In this document: positions 1 through 12,003 of the stretch, one piece after another
How the letters are laid out: every line of letters starts with the position of its first letter
Position numbering within the stretch: position 1 is the stretch's first letter
Source: Annona cherimola
Taxonomy: Eukaryota; Streptophyta; Magnoliopsida; Magnoliales; Annonaceae
Direction of reading: 5' to 3'
DNA length: 64,000 nt
NCBI GenBank assembly: GCA_030490835.1
Contig: CM059975.1
Span: 7,777,579-7,841,578, forward strand
Translations under genes and position numbers: made by a program
Notes under the pieces: model-generated
What the model saw: only the letters and a program-made list of their open reading frames with translations
What the model was told of the DNA's origin: nothing
Databases searched by the model: none

Positions 1-389
1 ATAAAACAAAATCAAACGACGCCGAAACCGTGCCGTATAAAACAAATGCGCCGAAGCGCCAGAATCATCGCCCGCCGCACCCGCTCAAGCCGAAGCGCCA
101 GAATCGTCGCCCGCCGCACCCGTTCGCCTATATAAGGGGCTAATGTTTCGAAACGAAAAAAAAGTGAAGATGAGCAGCAGGTGAGCGACGAAGGAGTGAA
201 GGGTGTGTGTAGATTTGTGGGTGTTTTTTTATGTGAGTTGGAGTGATTGTAAGGAAGGGAATATTTGTACGGGTAGTGCTACTATTAAGAGTAGGAGCCT
301 ATAAAGTGTCCAAATTATTTTGGGTGTATTATTTGTTGTTGTATTTTTTATATCTAATATTTTATTTTAAGAGCATCCAACTCTCAACA
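1..389 (+). repeat. Copia-1 left LTR (partial)
   Basis: Base 1 aligns with base 4802 of the right LTR. The repeat ends in CTCTCAACA at 381-389, directly before the primer-binding site. Bases 50-127 are two copies of a GC-rich 39-bp unit (CCGAAGCGCCAGAATC...), also present in the right LTR. Confidence 0.93.
129..136 (+). promoter_or_regulatory. TATA box of Copia-1 left LTR
   Basis: TATATAAG lies in the LTR just after the GC-rich 39-bp repeats; the same sequence is at 4943-4950 in the right LTR. Its place inside the LTR fits a retroelement promoter. Confidence 0.6.
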
Positions 390-391
390 AA

Positions 392-404
392 TGGTATCAA
401 AGCC
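392..404 (+). other. Copia-1 primer-binding site
   Basis: TGGTATCAAAGCC begins two bases after the LTR end. It resembles the initiator-methionine tRNA primer site (TGGTATCAGAGC) common in plant Copia elements, with one change. Confidence 0.8.
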
Positions 405-536
405 AGGTTCGGGGACCGTGGTTCGTGAAGGCTACGCTAGCAAGACAAAGTACGAAGAGATTCTGCACGTGCGCAGTCTAGGACTGTGGAGCTAAAATCA
501 GCTTACTTGGCAAAGTGCTGGGCATACCAAGTCACG

Positions 537-3500
537 ATGGCAGATATTTCTACCTCGGTAAGCACCATTGAGAAGCTAAACTATAATAACTATAATACTT
601 GGTGTTTGCGTATGCAGTTTTATCTGCTTGGTCAAGATCTGTGGGATATAGTTGGCGGCAATAATACTGCGCCACCCATAGATGACGAGGAATCAAAGAA
701 GTGGAAGATAAAAGCTGGCAAAGCCATGTACGTGCTAACAGTAACTATTGAAGACGAGTTACTGCAGAAGATTAAGGATGCTAAAACACCCAAGGAGGCA
801 TGGGACACCCTCGCAGCACTCTACACAAGGAAAAATGATGCAAAGCTCCAGCAGTTGGAAAATGAGTTGTTATCCATTTCGCAGCAGAATATGACGGTAA
901 GTGAATATTTCTCCAAAGTTAAATTTTTTTGTGGAGAAATTTCAAAATTAGACCCAGAAAATTCGATCTCTGAGACTAGGATGAGGAGGATTATCATCCA
1001 TGGCTTAAAACCAGAATACCACGGGATTATCATTGCTACCCGTGGATGGGCCAAAGAACCAACTCTAATTGAGTTAGAAAATATATTGGCCAACCAAGAA
1101 GCTTTAGACAAGCAAATGTCTAAAGTTTCGTTAAAAGATGAGGAGAATGCTCTCTTTAGCAAAAAGAGAGAATTCCAAAACAGAGATCGATTAGCTGCGA
1201 GGTCAAATGGAGGCAACACAAGAAAGCAAGAAGGCAGCTGACAAAGGAGGCAGCAAGGACAAAGCTCACAGCAAGGGGGAGCTCGTCAAAATGGTGACAA
1301 AAGAGAAACCAAATTCCGACGGCAGAAGGACCAGTGTTACAACTGCGGCAAAAGAGGCCACTTTGCTAGAGATTGCTGGTTCAAGCGAATAGAGGGAAAT
1401 ACTGCGACCTCTATCCATAATGAAGAAGAATGTGATCTTCAAGCATCCCTTGCAATGGAAGAGCTCCAAGAGATGGCGGCACCTTGCATTATCAAAACAG
1501 AAGAGGAGACGGCTCTCATATCAGTAAGTGAAAATTTAATAAACTATAATAATGATTGGATTGTCGATTCTGGATGTTCCAATCATGTGACAGGAGACTA
1601 TGAGAAGCTGACTAGCACGTCTGAGTACAAAGGAGGACGAGTGGTCGTAACGGCTAACAACTCGAAGCTGCCCATCACCCATATCGGCAAAACTATGTTT
1701 ACTCTTCGGTTCAGCTCACAGAAGGTACAATTGGAAAATGTGTTCCATGTACCAGGTATGAAGAAAAATTTATTATCTGTCTCACAACTCACCGCCTCTG
1801 GAAATTATGTGGTGTTTGGTCCAAGTGATGTAAGAGTATATCCTAAATTAAAAATAACAAATGAGCCGATCATGAAGGGGCGTCGGCTTGAGTCTGTCTA
1901 TGTGATGTCTGCACAGACAGCATACGTAGACAAGACAAGGAGAAATGAAACTGCAGATTTATGGCATGCGCGGCTGGGACATGTAAGCTATCATAAGCTG
2001 AAGCAGATGATGAAAAAGTCTATGCTCAGAGGTCTTCCCCAACTCGAAGTTCAAGAAGATACGGTATGTGCCGGATGTCAGTTCGGAAAGGCACATCAAC
2101 TACCGTATGAGGAGTCAAAATTTCGGACCAAGGTGCCTCTCGAGATAGTACACTCAGATGTATTTGGACGAGTGAAGCAGCCATCCATTAGCGGCTACCA
2201 GTACATGATAACCTTCATCGATGACTATTCAAGGTACGTCTGGGTTGATTTTATGAAAGAAAAATCTGAGGCATTCACTAAATTCAAAGAATTTAAGCAA
2301 AAAGTGGAAAGTGAAGTAGGCCGAAAAATATGATGCCTACGCACAGACAATGGGGGAGAGTATACGTCAGCTGAATTTTCAGAGTATCTACAAAAGTGTA
2401 AGATACGCCGACAGCTGACTTGCCCAAACACGCCACAACAGAATGGAGTGGCAGAAAGAAAAAATCGACACTTGGCAGAGATATGCAGAAGTATGCTACA
2501 TGCCAAGAATGTGCCACCTAAATTTTGGGCTGAATGCATGAAGACTGCTGCCCATGTCATAAATAGGCTTCCTCAACCTAGACTTGGGTATATTTCTCCT
2601 TTTGAGAAATTGTGGAGCATCAAACCAACGGTAAGTCATTTCCGTGTGTTTGGATGCATTTGCTATGTGTTTGTTCCTGACCATCTCCGTAGTAAGTTCG
2701 ATAAAAAGGCCATTCGTTGTATATTTGTTGGCTATGATAGCCAAAGAAAAGGTTGGAAATGTTGTGATCCAACCACAGGCCGATGCCATGTCTCACGAAA
2801 TGTAATTTTCGATGAGGCATCATCTTGGTGGTCACCACAGGCAGTCTTATTACCTGACTCTAATGAAATGGAAGAACAATTAAAAGAAAGACTGCAGGAG
2901 CAAATCGAGCCAAGTCAAACCCAGTCAACAGAAGGGCATATTGAGGAGGACGAACTCTCACCAAGTAGAGAGGAGTCCAAATCACTTGAATCAGATAGCC
3001 CATGGCAAATAGGGGTGCATCACAGGAGTATAGAAGAAGAAAGACCGAGCCAGATCGAAGAGTTCGATGAGCAAGAAATAGCAAGACCTATTTCACGGCG
3101 ATCCAGCAGACAACGGAAGCCGAATCCAAAATATGCTAATGCAGCAGTGCTCGAAGCAACTGAAGAAGCGGAACCGGTTACGTACGAGGAAGCATCCCAG
3201 AGTCTATACTGGAGGAAGGCTATGGAAGAAGAAATTCAAGCCTTAAAGCAAAACGAGACATGGGACCTGGTACCAAAACCGAGAGATGTGCAACCCATAT
3301 CATGCAAATGGGTGTACAAATTAAAGTTACGGCTCGATGGGTCAGTCGAAAGATATAAAGCTTGGCTGGTAGCACGTGGGTTTTCTCAGAAGTATGGGCT
3401 AGATTATGATGAAACATTTAGCCCAGTGGCAAAAATTACAACAGTTCGAGTATTACTGGCACTTGCAGCTAGCAAGTCATGGAAGCTCTGGCAAACGGAT

Positions 3501-4736
3501 GTCAAGAATGCATTTCTGCATGGCGAACTAGATCGAGAAATATATATGATGCAGCCCAAAGGGTTCGAGAGCACAACCCATCCAGAATACGTTTGCAAGC
3601 TGAAAAAGGCTTTATATGGACTAAAGCAGGCGCCGAGAGCCTGGTATGGTAAGATTGCTGAATTCTTACTACAAAGTGGGTATTCTGTTGCACCAGCTGA
3701 CTCAAGTCTATTTGTGAAAAATAAAAATGGAAAGCTAGCAATAGTGCTAGTATATGTGGATGATGTAATAATTACTGGTGATGATGAAAGAGAAATCAAT
3801 CAAACCAAGGCCAATCTCTCAGTTCGTTTTCTGATGAAAGACCTTGGAGAATTGAAATATTTTCTTGGGCTAGAAGTTGAGCGTACAAAAGAAGGACTAT
3901 TCCTATGTCAGCAGAAATATGCTCAAGACTTATTAAAGAAGTATGGGCTACTTAATTGTAAGCCCATATCTACACCCATGGAGCCTAATACCAAGCTATG
4001 CTCACTAGAAGGACAAGAGTTAGCAGACTCGACGATGTATCGGCAGCTAGTGGGTAGTTTAATCTACCTAACTCTTACACGACCAGATATAGCATTCGCT
4101 GTCAGCATAGCAAGTCGCTATATGGAGAAACCAAGGAAGCCGCATCTAGATGCAGTTCGACGCATACTAAGGTATGTAAAAGGAACTGTTAATCTTGGTC
4201 TCTTATATAAGAAGAATACAATATGCGAATTAGCAGGGTATTGTGATGCTGATTATGCTGGAGACCATGATACGAGGAGATCAACCACTGGATATATATT
4301 TGCTCTCGGATCAGCGGTAGTCTCATGGTGTAGCAAGAGACAGCCGACTGTGTCTCTATCAACTACAGAAGCAGAGTATAGAGCAGCAGCTATGGCAGCA
4401 CAAGAAACCAAGTGGCTGATGCAGCTCATGAAAGATCTACATCAGCCTACTGATTATTCAGTGCCCCTATACTGCGATAATGAATCTGCTATACGCTTAG
4501 CAGAGAATCCAGTATTCCATGCCAGAACTAAGCATGTCGAAGTACATTTTCACTTTATACGAGAAAAAGTGCTAGATAGAGAAATCAGAATGAAGCACAC
4601 CAACACAGAAGATCAAGTTGCAGATATATTTACCAAGGGGCTAACTAGAGTAAAGTTTGAAAAATTCAGAAGTCAGATTGGTGTGACAAACAGAATAGAG
4701 GCAAAGAAGAAAGTCGGTGCTGAGGGGGAGAATTAA
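537..4736 (+). pseudogene. Copia-1 gag-pol polyprotein, broken by two TGA codons
   Basis: One reading frame runs from ATG 537 to TAA 4734-4736 (about 1400 codons), interrupted only by TGA at 1239-1241 and TGA at 2331-2333; there is no frameshift. In order: UBN2-type gag (starts MADISTSV), CCHC zinc knuckle ([14 protein letters not shown], near 1335-1374), protease with DSG (near 1566), GAG-pre-integrase HHCC region (near 1960-2090), integrase with its catalytic Asp residues and Glu in [11 protein letters not shown] with YVDD (near 3755), and RNase H with CDADYAGD and STTEAEY. Both stops are compatible with CGA-to-TGA changes. The first removes the zinc knuckle and pol; the second falls inside the integrase catalytic core. 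This copy cannot make a full polyprotein, though it could be mobilised in trans. Confidence 0.92.
4722..4732 (+). other. Copia-1 polypurine tract
   Basis: GAGGGGGAGAA overlaps the last codons of the polyprotein and sits directly before the right LTR; it would prime plus-strand DNA synthesis. Confidence 0.75.
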
Positions 4737-5203
4737 AAAGTCAGCACCACCGATGCCGTGCCGTATAAAAAAGGGCATTCAAAAAAAGACAAACGGTGCC
4801 TAATAAAACAAAATCAAACGGCGCCGAAACCGTGCCGAATACTGCGCCGTATAAAACAAATGCACCGAAGCGCCAGAATCATCGCCCGCCGCACCCGCTC
4901 ACGCCGAAGCGCCAGAATCGTCGCCCGCCGCACCCGTTCGCCTATATAAGGGGCTAATGTTTCGAAACGAAAAAAAAGTGAAGATGAGCAGCAGGTGAGC
5001 GACGAAGGAGTGAAGGGTGTGTGTAGATTTGTGGGTGTTTTTTTATGTGAGTTGGAGTGATTGTAAGGAAGGGAATATTTGTACGGATAGTGCTACTATT
5101 AAGAGTAGGAGCCTATAAAGTGTCCAAATTATTTTGGGTGTATTATTTGTTGTTGTATTTTTTATATCCAATATTTTATTTTAAGAGCATCCAACTCTCA
5201 ACA
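4733..5203 (+). repeat. Copia-1 right LTR
   Basis: This copy matches 1-389 across its 3' 400 bases and ends in the same CTCTCAACA. Its start is placed just after the polypurine tract. I do not see the usual TG at the 5' end, so the left boundary is uncertain by a few bases. TATA box at 4943-4950. Confidence 0.85.
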
Positions 5204-6640
5204 GGCAGCACCAATGACTGTTGGCGTAGGACAGAATAAACACAACGCGATTCATTTCTTCAAGTCCAAGGCTCAGAAGCAATGACAACACTAGAGACCC
5301 AAAAGATACATAAACGTGGAGTGGTTGTTAGCAACCGATGCCAACCCAGGAGACAACTAGAAACTTGTATCGGACGGAATTTAGAGATTAGTGAGTGATT
5401 AGTGAGATAAGACTCCCACGTTCAGTTCATGATGCTAGTTTAACAATAATTAATTAATAAAAATCCGTAGTGGTGAAGAAATCCAGTCCAGCCTGTCCAA
5501 CTTGCCCACCTTCCTGTGAATGACCACCACCTACATGAAAGATAATTAACAAATTATTTAGTCAGTAGGTTGTGCTACTTACATGGAAATTAACGTTAAA
5601 TAAACTACACCTATAAATTTGCCTAAAAAAAGAGACCGTGTTTAGAAGAATCATTTGGTGATTATTCTAGTGAGTAACTTAGGGATTATAAAAATCTAAA
5701 GGTTCGTTTGTCACTGCAATAGAATTTCATTTTATGAACAAAATTTGCAATATCTTATTGTAAATTTTGTTACAGTTGGAACGTAGGCAGCTAGCATTTT
5801 ACCTTGAGAACGAAAATCTCCATTTTGTTGACATTCTGTTGTGTTTATTTTATAGGCAACAAAAGTTGCAATTATTTCACTGCTAGAAGAAAAATGCCAA
5901 GCAATTATGGTAACAACATTTGCTCTATTTTTGTAAAGTTTGGGGAGCGCCTGTTGCGCGGGAGGGTTATACTAACTGCTGTTTAATTTTTTTTAAAAAA
6001 AATTTGTTTCTATTTTTGTGGGTGAAAATAAAATGTCTTGTTGTGTGGTAACATGTATGAGTAAAAAATTTCGCTCTTCCTCCGCATCTTTTTACATGAC
6101 GTGATATCTTTACTAATAAATTACTTTACTTTTGTTGTTATTATTTTTATGTTTTAATAATTTTTCATATAACTATTCTAGCTATTTAATTTTATTTTCT
6201 TTATTTCTAATCATTACCTCTGTCTTATTATATGTATCATCCTCTTGCATTTTAAAATTTTTTTACCATTCTTATTTTTCATTTTTATTTTTCCAACTTC
6301 CTTAACATATCCTAACACTCATTTGAAAATATATGCTTTTGAAAAAATCTATCCCCTTGTATTGTATGTGCCTTGGGTTCAAATAAGGATGGTTCACCTG
6401 ATCTTAACTAAATAAATAGGATGACTCAAAATATGACCATAAATTTTATTTCTTATTTTTAGGACAACAATTTATAAAAATTATAAAGGTTTTTTCTTCT
6501 GGTACCTAAATAGTTTAGGTGAAATTTCAAGTGTATTTCTTCATTTTACAAATTACAAAATGCTTCACAATGTTTATATGAAATTATAAGTGTATTCTTT
6601 TTATTAAGGATATAGGGACGTTAGTTAAAATTTATGACCA
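5204..6640. other. AT-rich spacer; possible terminal exon on the minus strand near 5468-5540
   Basis: No convincing gene. One short stretch stands out. Read on the minus strand, an acceptor-like TTTCATGTAG is followed by an open stretch encoding GGGHSQEGGQVGQAG and ending FFTTTDFY-stop near 5455. It is gly/gln-rich and more GC-rich than its surroundings, so it could be the last exon of an otherwise missing gene. I do not recognise it and could not find a partner exon. The rest is AT-rich with nothing recognisable. Confidence 0.25.
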
Positions 6641-6903
6641 AGGTCTGTTTAGTAATGAGAAAAATGGAAATGTTTTTTAAAGAAGTGAGAGAGTGGCGTG
6701 ATTAGAATATTTATCATGAGTAAAGTGAATAAAAATAAAATACATAGAGTACTTGTATGAAAAATTGTGAAATATATAATTATTGTAAGTATAAGTGTAA
6801 TGATTAAAAATAAAATTTTGAAGTAGTTAAAATGTCAAATGATATTAAAAGAGGTGAAAAATTAATGAAATTTTTTTCCTCTTCTTTGTTACCCAACAAA
6901 CCT
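6641..6903. mobile_element. MITE-like inverted-repeat element
   Basis: The left end AGGTCTGTTTAGTAATGAGA and the reverse complement of the right end (AGGTTTGTTGGGTAACAAAG) agree over AGGTYTGTTnnGTAA. About 263 bp, AT-rich, non-coding. No clear target duplication was found, so the superfamily is unassigned. Confidence 0.45.
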
Positions 6904-7196
6904 AAAACGATGAAAATTTTCCTACTAATATATATTACAATATAATTTATTATTTGTAACAACTATTTTCATTATTATTGTTGTAAAAATTATTGAAAAC
7001 AATAAATATATCATAAAAATAATTATATTTATAAATAAAGATTTAGTAATAAAAAAAATAATATTTTTAATAGAGGCATTTTTATCATTTTATCATCAAT
7101 GAAAATATAATAAAAGTAACATGCTTAAAATTTCATCAAAAGATGAAAAAGTGTTTTAGAATACACCTACAATTCTATATAACTACATACGCGTGT
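6904..7196. other. AT-rich spacer, nothing recognised
   Basis: Homopolymer-rich A/T sequence with no ORF or repeat of note. Confidence 0.5.
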
Positions 7197-7292
7197 CCAT
7201 GGGCGTGCCTCAATGGTAATACATGGTGGCATGATGCCACTTGGTTGAGGGTTAAACTCTCACCCCTTGTACTTGATAAAATAATAAAAAAA
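7197..7292 (+). mobile_element. Probable tRNA-derived SINE, degraded
   Basis: TGCCTCAATGGTAATAC resembles a Pol III A box and GGGTTAAACTCTCACC, about 35 bp later, a diverged B box; an A-rich stretch follows (from 7280). No target duplication was found. Confidence 0.4.
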
Positions 7293-8490
7293 AACTAAAA
7301 CCACAAAAAATCCAAGTACAATAATATCATTAGTTTTGTCCATTTATTTTTGTCAAAATACCCTAAGTTAACACCTAAAACTAAATTAGATAAAGAAAAC
7401 CTATACCTAAACAAAAAATTAGTCGTCGTTGATGTATATGGTTGTAAGAATACGAAGACATAATAATGGAAGAATATGAAGACATAATAATGGAAAGCTA
7501 CTCTTATTAGCATGTGCTATTAAAAGCCCGGCCAAAAAAATTTACTTTAAGTATTTTTTGCTTTTTCAATAAGCTTTTTTTGATAAAATAAGCTTATTAA
7601 TTTAGATATATTTTTTATGTTGAATGTGTCTAATATGTAAATTAAGTTTTATCATTTTTGCAGTTGTTTTGAATTTTAAATATAAGGATATTTTAGCTAT
7701 TTTTAATGATTAAAATGACTAAAATGTCTCTATATTTAAAATCTATATGCATGCATCTCCAAATACCAGATTTCATGAACGAATTCAGAGGAAGAATGAT
7801 GAGAATATCTTATCAAGTCAATTATATTGGTTTTCACAAATTCTGAAATAGTAAAATTTGATTTATATATTAAATATATTTAGATTAATAAGTTTATAAA
7901 AAGTTTAAAAAATATAAAAATAGATTTTTTTGCTCCGAGCCAAGCAATGGCTAACAAGATCGTGGCTCATAGCAATATATAGTAAAGATCATTCTTTATC
8001 TAATGACGTAGTAGATGGATTGAGGTTCTAGCTTAGAATATTTTGTTAAAACTGGAGCAATAACATGTCACATTTGAAAATATGAAGAAAATATATGGTC
8101 ATATTTAAAATTTTATAAATTCGCGTTCTAATTTAAAAAACTTTAAATAAATTGTACCAATTATGATTTATGGATTAATTTTGCAAATATATTCAATTAA
8201 ACTTCTTGCTCTAGTTTTAGTTACCAAAAACAACTTCTTAAATTGTGTGAAAATGTTCAATGTGATCAGAACAGGTGAATATTTTTACCCCCATGGTTTT
8301 ATTTCATTTGACAATGGACAATCATGTACCATTTACATGCTATTTATTATTAGGTATTCTTTTATTTCACCCATTAATTATCTTTATATTTTTAAATTAT
8401 TCGTGAGAATGTGTATCCCATGATTTTTCATCCCACGTCATATACAAACATTACCAAACGCGACCTAATTCTTTGACCATGGTTGTTCCA
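7293..8490. other. AT-rich spacer, nothing recognised
   Basis: Contains only short chance ORFs, for example at 7295-7513 (minus) and 8163-8423 (plus), with AT-driven composition (Leu, Ile, Phe, Tyr). No known domain. Confidence 0.5.
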
Positions 8491-8592
8491 TTGGTACTAT
8501 TGTTATTATACTAGTCTCAACCAATTGGTACTATTGTTATTATACTAGTCTCAACCAATTGGTACTATTGTTATTATACTAGTCTCAACCAA
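8491..8592. repeat. Tandem repeat, 3 exact copies of a 34-bp unit
   Basis: Units start at 8491, 8525 and 8559 (TTGGTACTATTGTTATTATA... ending CTCAACCAA). The three copies appear identical, suggesting recent expansion or homogenisation. Each unit begins TTGG and ends CCAA, giving CCAATTGG at the junctions. Confidence 0.95.
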
Positions 8593-8916
8593 GTAAATTT
8601 TTTGCATTTTGGTTTATCTAAATCATGCGTATTTGCTTTTTAATTCTTGAGTTTCACATATTTTCTTTTTAAATCATGTAAGTTTGCCTCTTTGCATTTT
8701 AAAACATCAAATTAATGGCCGTTATTTGTAAATAAAAAATCTAAAATAACTTTATAGCTTAGTTGAGTCGACATGTTTATGAGTCAACTCATATATGAAG
8801 ACTAAATAATCTTATGTTGCCTAATTGAGTGAACTCACGATCAGGCGACTTATGAAATGAATTGACTTAAACTTTCAAACAGTGCAATGTTTATTACAAC
8901 TAAGTTAAGTCCACTC

Positions 8917-9190
8917 TACCAGACGAGCGGTGCTCGTCTGGTCATCGGCTGCGGAACGGGATTTCCGTTCCCAGCCGATGCGTGGTTCGAATCCCATGTG
9001 GGATTCTGAACCCAAATATGGGTGAGGGCATGTGTTCCCCCTTTATACTTTGATGGGAACTAGCGGTCTCTCCACTTGATGTGTGGAAGCTTGTTGTCGT
9101 CTTCCATTGCAAGTTTGTTAGAATTGTCTTAGGGTTTGAATGTAATACGAATTGAGATATTATGTAAAATATCCTCTAATAAAAAAAAAA
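8917..9190 (+). mobile_element. SINE with exact 15-bp target duplication
   Basis: The element is flanked by AAGTTAAGTCCACTC at 8902-8916 and 9191-9205 and ends in a poly-A run (9180-9190). GTGGTTCGAATCCCATG near 8982 is a good Pol III B box. In place of an obvious A box, the 5' part forms two near-perfect hairpins: ACCAGACGAGC/GCTCGTCTGGT, then ATCGGCTG...CAGCCGAT enclosing GGAACGG/CCGTTCC. About 274 bp, non-coding, mobilised by LINE machinery in trans. Confidence 0.8.
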
Positions 9191-9205
9191 AAGTTAAGTC
9201 CACTC

Positions 9206-10406
9206 ATTTCATGAGTTAACTCCTTTGAGGACAATATTATCATTAAAAAATTCATACTGGTAGCTATTAAAAAAATTTTCCATTCAACATGTATTAACAA
9301 TACAAATTAAATTAAAAAGAAGGCAAATTTACAAGGTTTAAAAAACAAGTACATATAGCTAAAGAGACTAAAATACAAGTAACCTTAGAAAGTGTGACTT
9401 GTCCCATCTAGATTAAAAAGACTAGTCGGTACAGTTGGCTTGACATGATTCCATCTTCTCATTTGGTGGGCCACTGGAAAATTGGATCTTTTGGCGCAAA
9501 ATTCAGATATTTCCTACTCATGCATGCTAAGAATCAAACGCACAGAAACAAAAAGGGCAGCTAAAATGTTGGTTTCTATCATTCTCATAATTCCTGTTAA
9601 AACTTCAAACCACCATGCATGGCCCATCCTCATAATTGGTGGTGGTCCATGACGACCCCTTCAATTATCAGCTGGCTCGCCTAGTTATTCGTCTTCCACC
9701 TTAAAAAGGGCAACCTCGCGAAGAGGTTAGCGCATGCAGTTGAGACATTAGTTCGAAGGTCTTTTTTCTCAAAGAGCTTTCTCACTTACAATCCTTTATT
9801 AATTTCTCACAATCACCCATCGATTTCTCACTGAACTTGTTATTATTGTGGGCTAAAATGACGCGAACTTACGGAATTGCAATCCTACATATGTACATAA
9901 ATTTTAGATAGTTAAGTTTTTTTCATTAGAATTAAATCTTATAATGTCCAAATATAGATTAAATCATAATCAAAATATGATAATTTATGGTAATATATTG
10001 AAATATTATTATGAAACGAAGTTAAGATCATATAAAAATCTCTTTTTCATTAATTCTATTCATATTTTAATACCTGCTTTAAGTGGTTAGATTGTCGATT
10101 TCAAAAATTATGGCTTTATGTGGAAACACACATGGAACACATGATCTAACGAAAATTTAAGATTTAAGTATATGTAAAAAAGATATGGTATCCATCAAAG
10201 AAAAGATATGGTAAGGAGTGGGATTATAGAGCCTAGCTTGCCAACAATCAACAAGAGCCCAAACAACTATGATTAACTGTCAAATTTACAAGTAATAATG
10301 AAGGGGCGTATGTTTTGCAGGGTATAAGTGAATGTTTCAAACAAAATTACTAAATTTCAATGTACAACGTTATTTATTTCATTTTGAAAAGAGCAGTTAC
10401 TATTAG
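9206..10406. other. AT-rich spacer
   Basis: No gene seen. A faint tRNA-like stretch near 9722-9765 (GGTTAGCGCATGCAGTTGAG, then AGTTCGAAGGTC) may be another decayed SINE head but does not fold into a convincing tRNA. Confidence 0.4.
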
Positions 10407-10415
10407 TATTGGTGA

Positions 10416-10618
10416 ACCTAACCAACCCCATGTCATCTTGTTGGTCTAAGGCAATGGCAAATATTTAGCCAATTTGGGTTCGACTGTCCTCTCCCTTGGG
10501 AATATGGTTTGTGGTGGTGCTTGCCTGTAGATAGGTAATAACTTATTGTTTTCTATGTGAATTTTTAACCTTCATTATAATATGAATGAGGTGTAATATT
10601 GTACATCAATAAAAAAAA
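10416..10618 (+). mobile_element. tRNA-derived SINE
   Basis: A-box-like TTGGTCTAAGGCAATGGC is followed about 30 bp later by B-box-like GGGTTCGACTGTCC. The 3' end GTGTAATATTGTACATCAAT runs into an A-rich tail. Probable 9-bp target duplication TATTGGtGA/TATTGGaGA at 10407-10415 and 10619-10627 (one mismatch). Its tail resembles that of the minus-strand SINE at 57062. Confidence 0.65.
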
Positions 10619-10627
10619 TATTGGAGA

Positions 10628-11089
10628 GCTTAATTAAGTGAATTGAATTAATATGGGAAGTTAGACGATCCCTTACTAACGTTATTATTATGAAAATTTA
10701 CAGTACGTAAATGATCTATTTGTAGGCTGCTTTGACCAAGAATACATTCAGTCATCGCCGAGATGAAAAATTGTTCTTTGTCCCTGACCCAATTATTCAA
10801 TTATTGAGGCCATCTGAAATTTAGCAAGTAATGCTAAACAAAATCAATGGAATTGATTCGGCATACTCATTAACGGGGATTAACATCCAACGTTTGCATG
10901 GTTATGTTATTAGGATTCATCGCATTTTTTAAATGGATTTTAGTTTTAACTTCACAAGCATTTGGCTTTTTGTAATTGACGAGAATGGAATGAAAAATGA
11001 AAAGTTAAAGGTATTAATTATAATTATAATTTTAATTATTTAACTGTTTTTCATTCTTATTTTTATATTTCAATTGTTTCTTATAGCCA
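10628..11089. other. AT-rich spacer, nothing recognised
   Basis: No ORF of interest and no recognised repeat. Confidence 0.4.
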
Positions 11090-11215
11090 ACTGGGTTGTA
11101 CCTAGTTGGTGATGGACGATGGCCAATAGGCTAGCCATCCACGTCCGAAACCCATGTTGAGGAAAAATAATGGTGGGAGCTTGGTCTCCCTTTGATGATA
11201 GATGAGAGCTTCTTA
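11090..11215 (+). mobile_element. SINE fragment (tRNA-like head)
   Basis: TACCTAGTTGGTGATGG matches a tRNA A box (TAGCTCAGTTGG-like) and CGTCCGAAACCCATG a B box about 35 bp on. The 3' poly-A end and target duplication are not evident, so it is probably 3'-truncated. Confidence 0.5.
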
Positions 11216-12003
11216 TCTAATTATTAATATTTGCAAGCTTGTAGTTTTTCCGTTGCTATTTAAAAGCTTGTAGTCTCTTTTCGGAAAATTGTAAAAATTA
11301 TCTCAGAGCTTTTCAATAGGAGTTTATTAGATTCAAATGGAAACAAAGATCTAAAGTTAAAATAGATATGTTAGGCTTGTTTCAAAGGACATAAGATTCT
11401 TGTATGAAATCTATATTCTCGTTACCAAGACAGTTTTTCAATTCTCAAGAAAAATTTTTCAATACAACTTTTTTCCATTCTCAATCCACATCATTACATT
11501 CTTATCCTAGATACAGATTTCATTTAAGAATTTGTATGAATTGAAATGGATTGTTGTATGGATAGTCGTGTAGAAATTTTAAATGTAGTGTAGTTGTATA
11601 AAAATATGTAAAAAAGATTAAAAAAGATAATTGTGAAGAGTAAAAAGTTTCATTTTGAAAAATTTTGGTTGAAAAGTTTTTGTATTAAACAAATATTCCC
11701 TCAATTCAACTTAGGAAAGATAGGATTGGTTTATCTTGCGAATGTTCTCAAGTTTGCATTGACATTTAAAACAGCATGTTACCATGAATAAGTGTATTGC
11801 TGCTTTTTAGAACTTGTTTTAATTAAAAATAACATAAAATGAAAATGACTAAATGAGGTCATTCAGACACGGAATCCTATTCATAATAAGAGTGAATAAA
11901 AATAAAATAAAAATAATTATTTAATAATAACGTTGATGATAATAATAAAATAACACCAATTTGACTTATTATGCAATATGACTTTTATGGACTACCAACA
12001 ATA
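11216..12003. other. AT-rich spacer
   Basis: Contains a stretch (about 11365-11710) with the same general look as the MITE-like sequence at 29388-29650 (TGTTTNAAA..., GTGTAGAAA..., GAGTAAAAAGTTT), possibly a decayed relative. No gene. Confidence 0.35.

Larger units (their letters stand above)
1..5203 (+). mobile_element. Copia LTR retrotransposon (Copia-1), left LTR cut by window edge
   Basis: Two nearly identical direct repeats (1-389 and about 4733-5203) flank a single Copia-type gag-protease-integrase-RT-RNase H frame. The order integrase before reverse transcriptase defines the Copia (Ty1) superfamily. A primer-binding site follows the left LTR and a polypurine tract precedes the right one. 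The first roughly 65-70 bases of the left LTR and its target-site duplication lie outside the window. By eye the LTRs differ by about six substitutions plus a 12-13-base indel, so the insertion is fairly young. Confidence 0.95.

Noticed and set aside
9722..9770. Possible tRNA gene
   Set aside because: Has fragments resembling A and B boxes but no acceptor stem or anticodon arm could be folded; at best a decayed SINE head.
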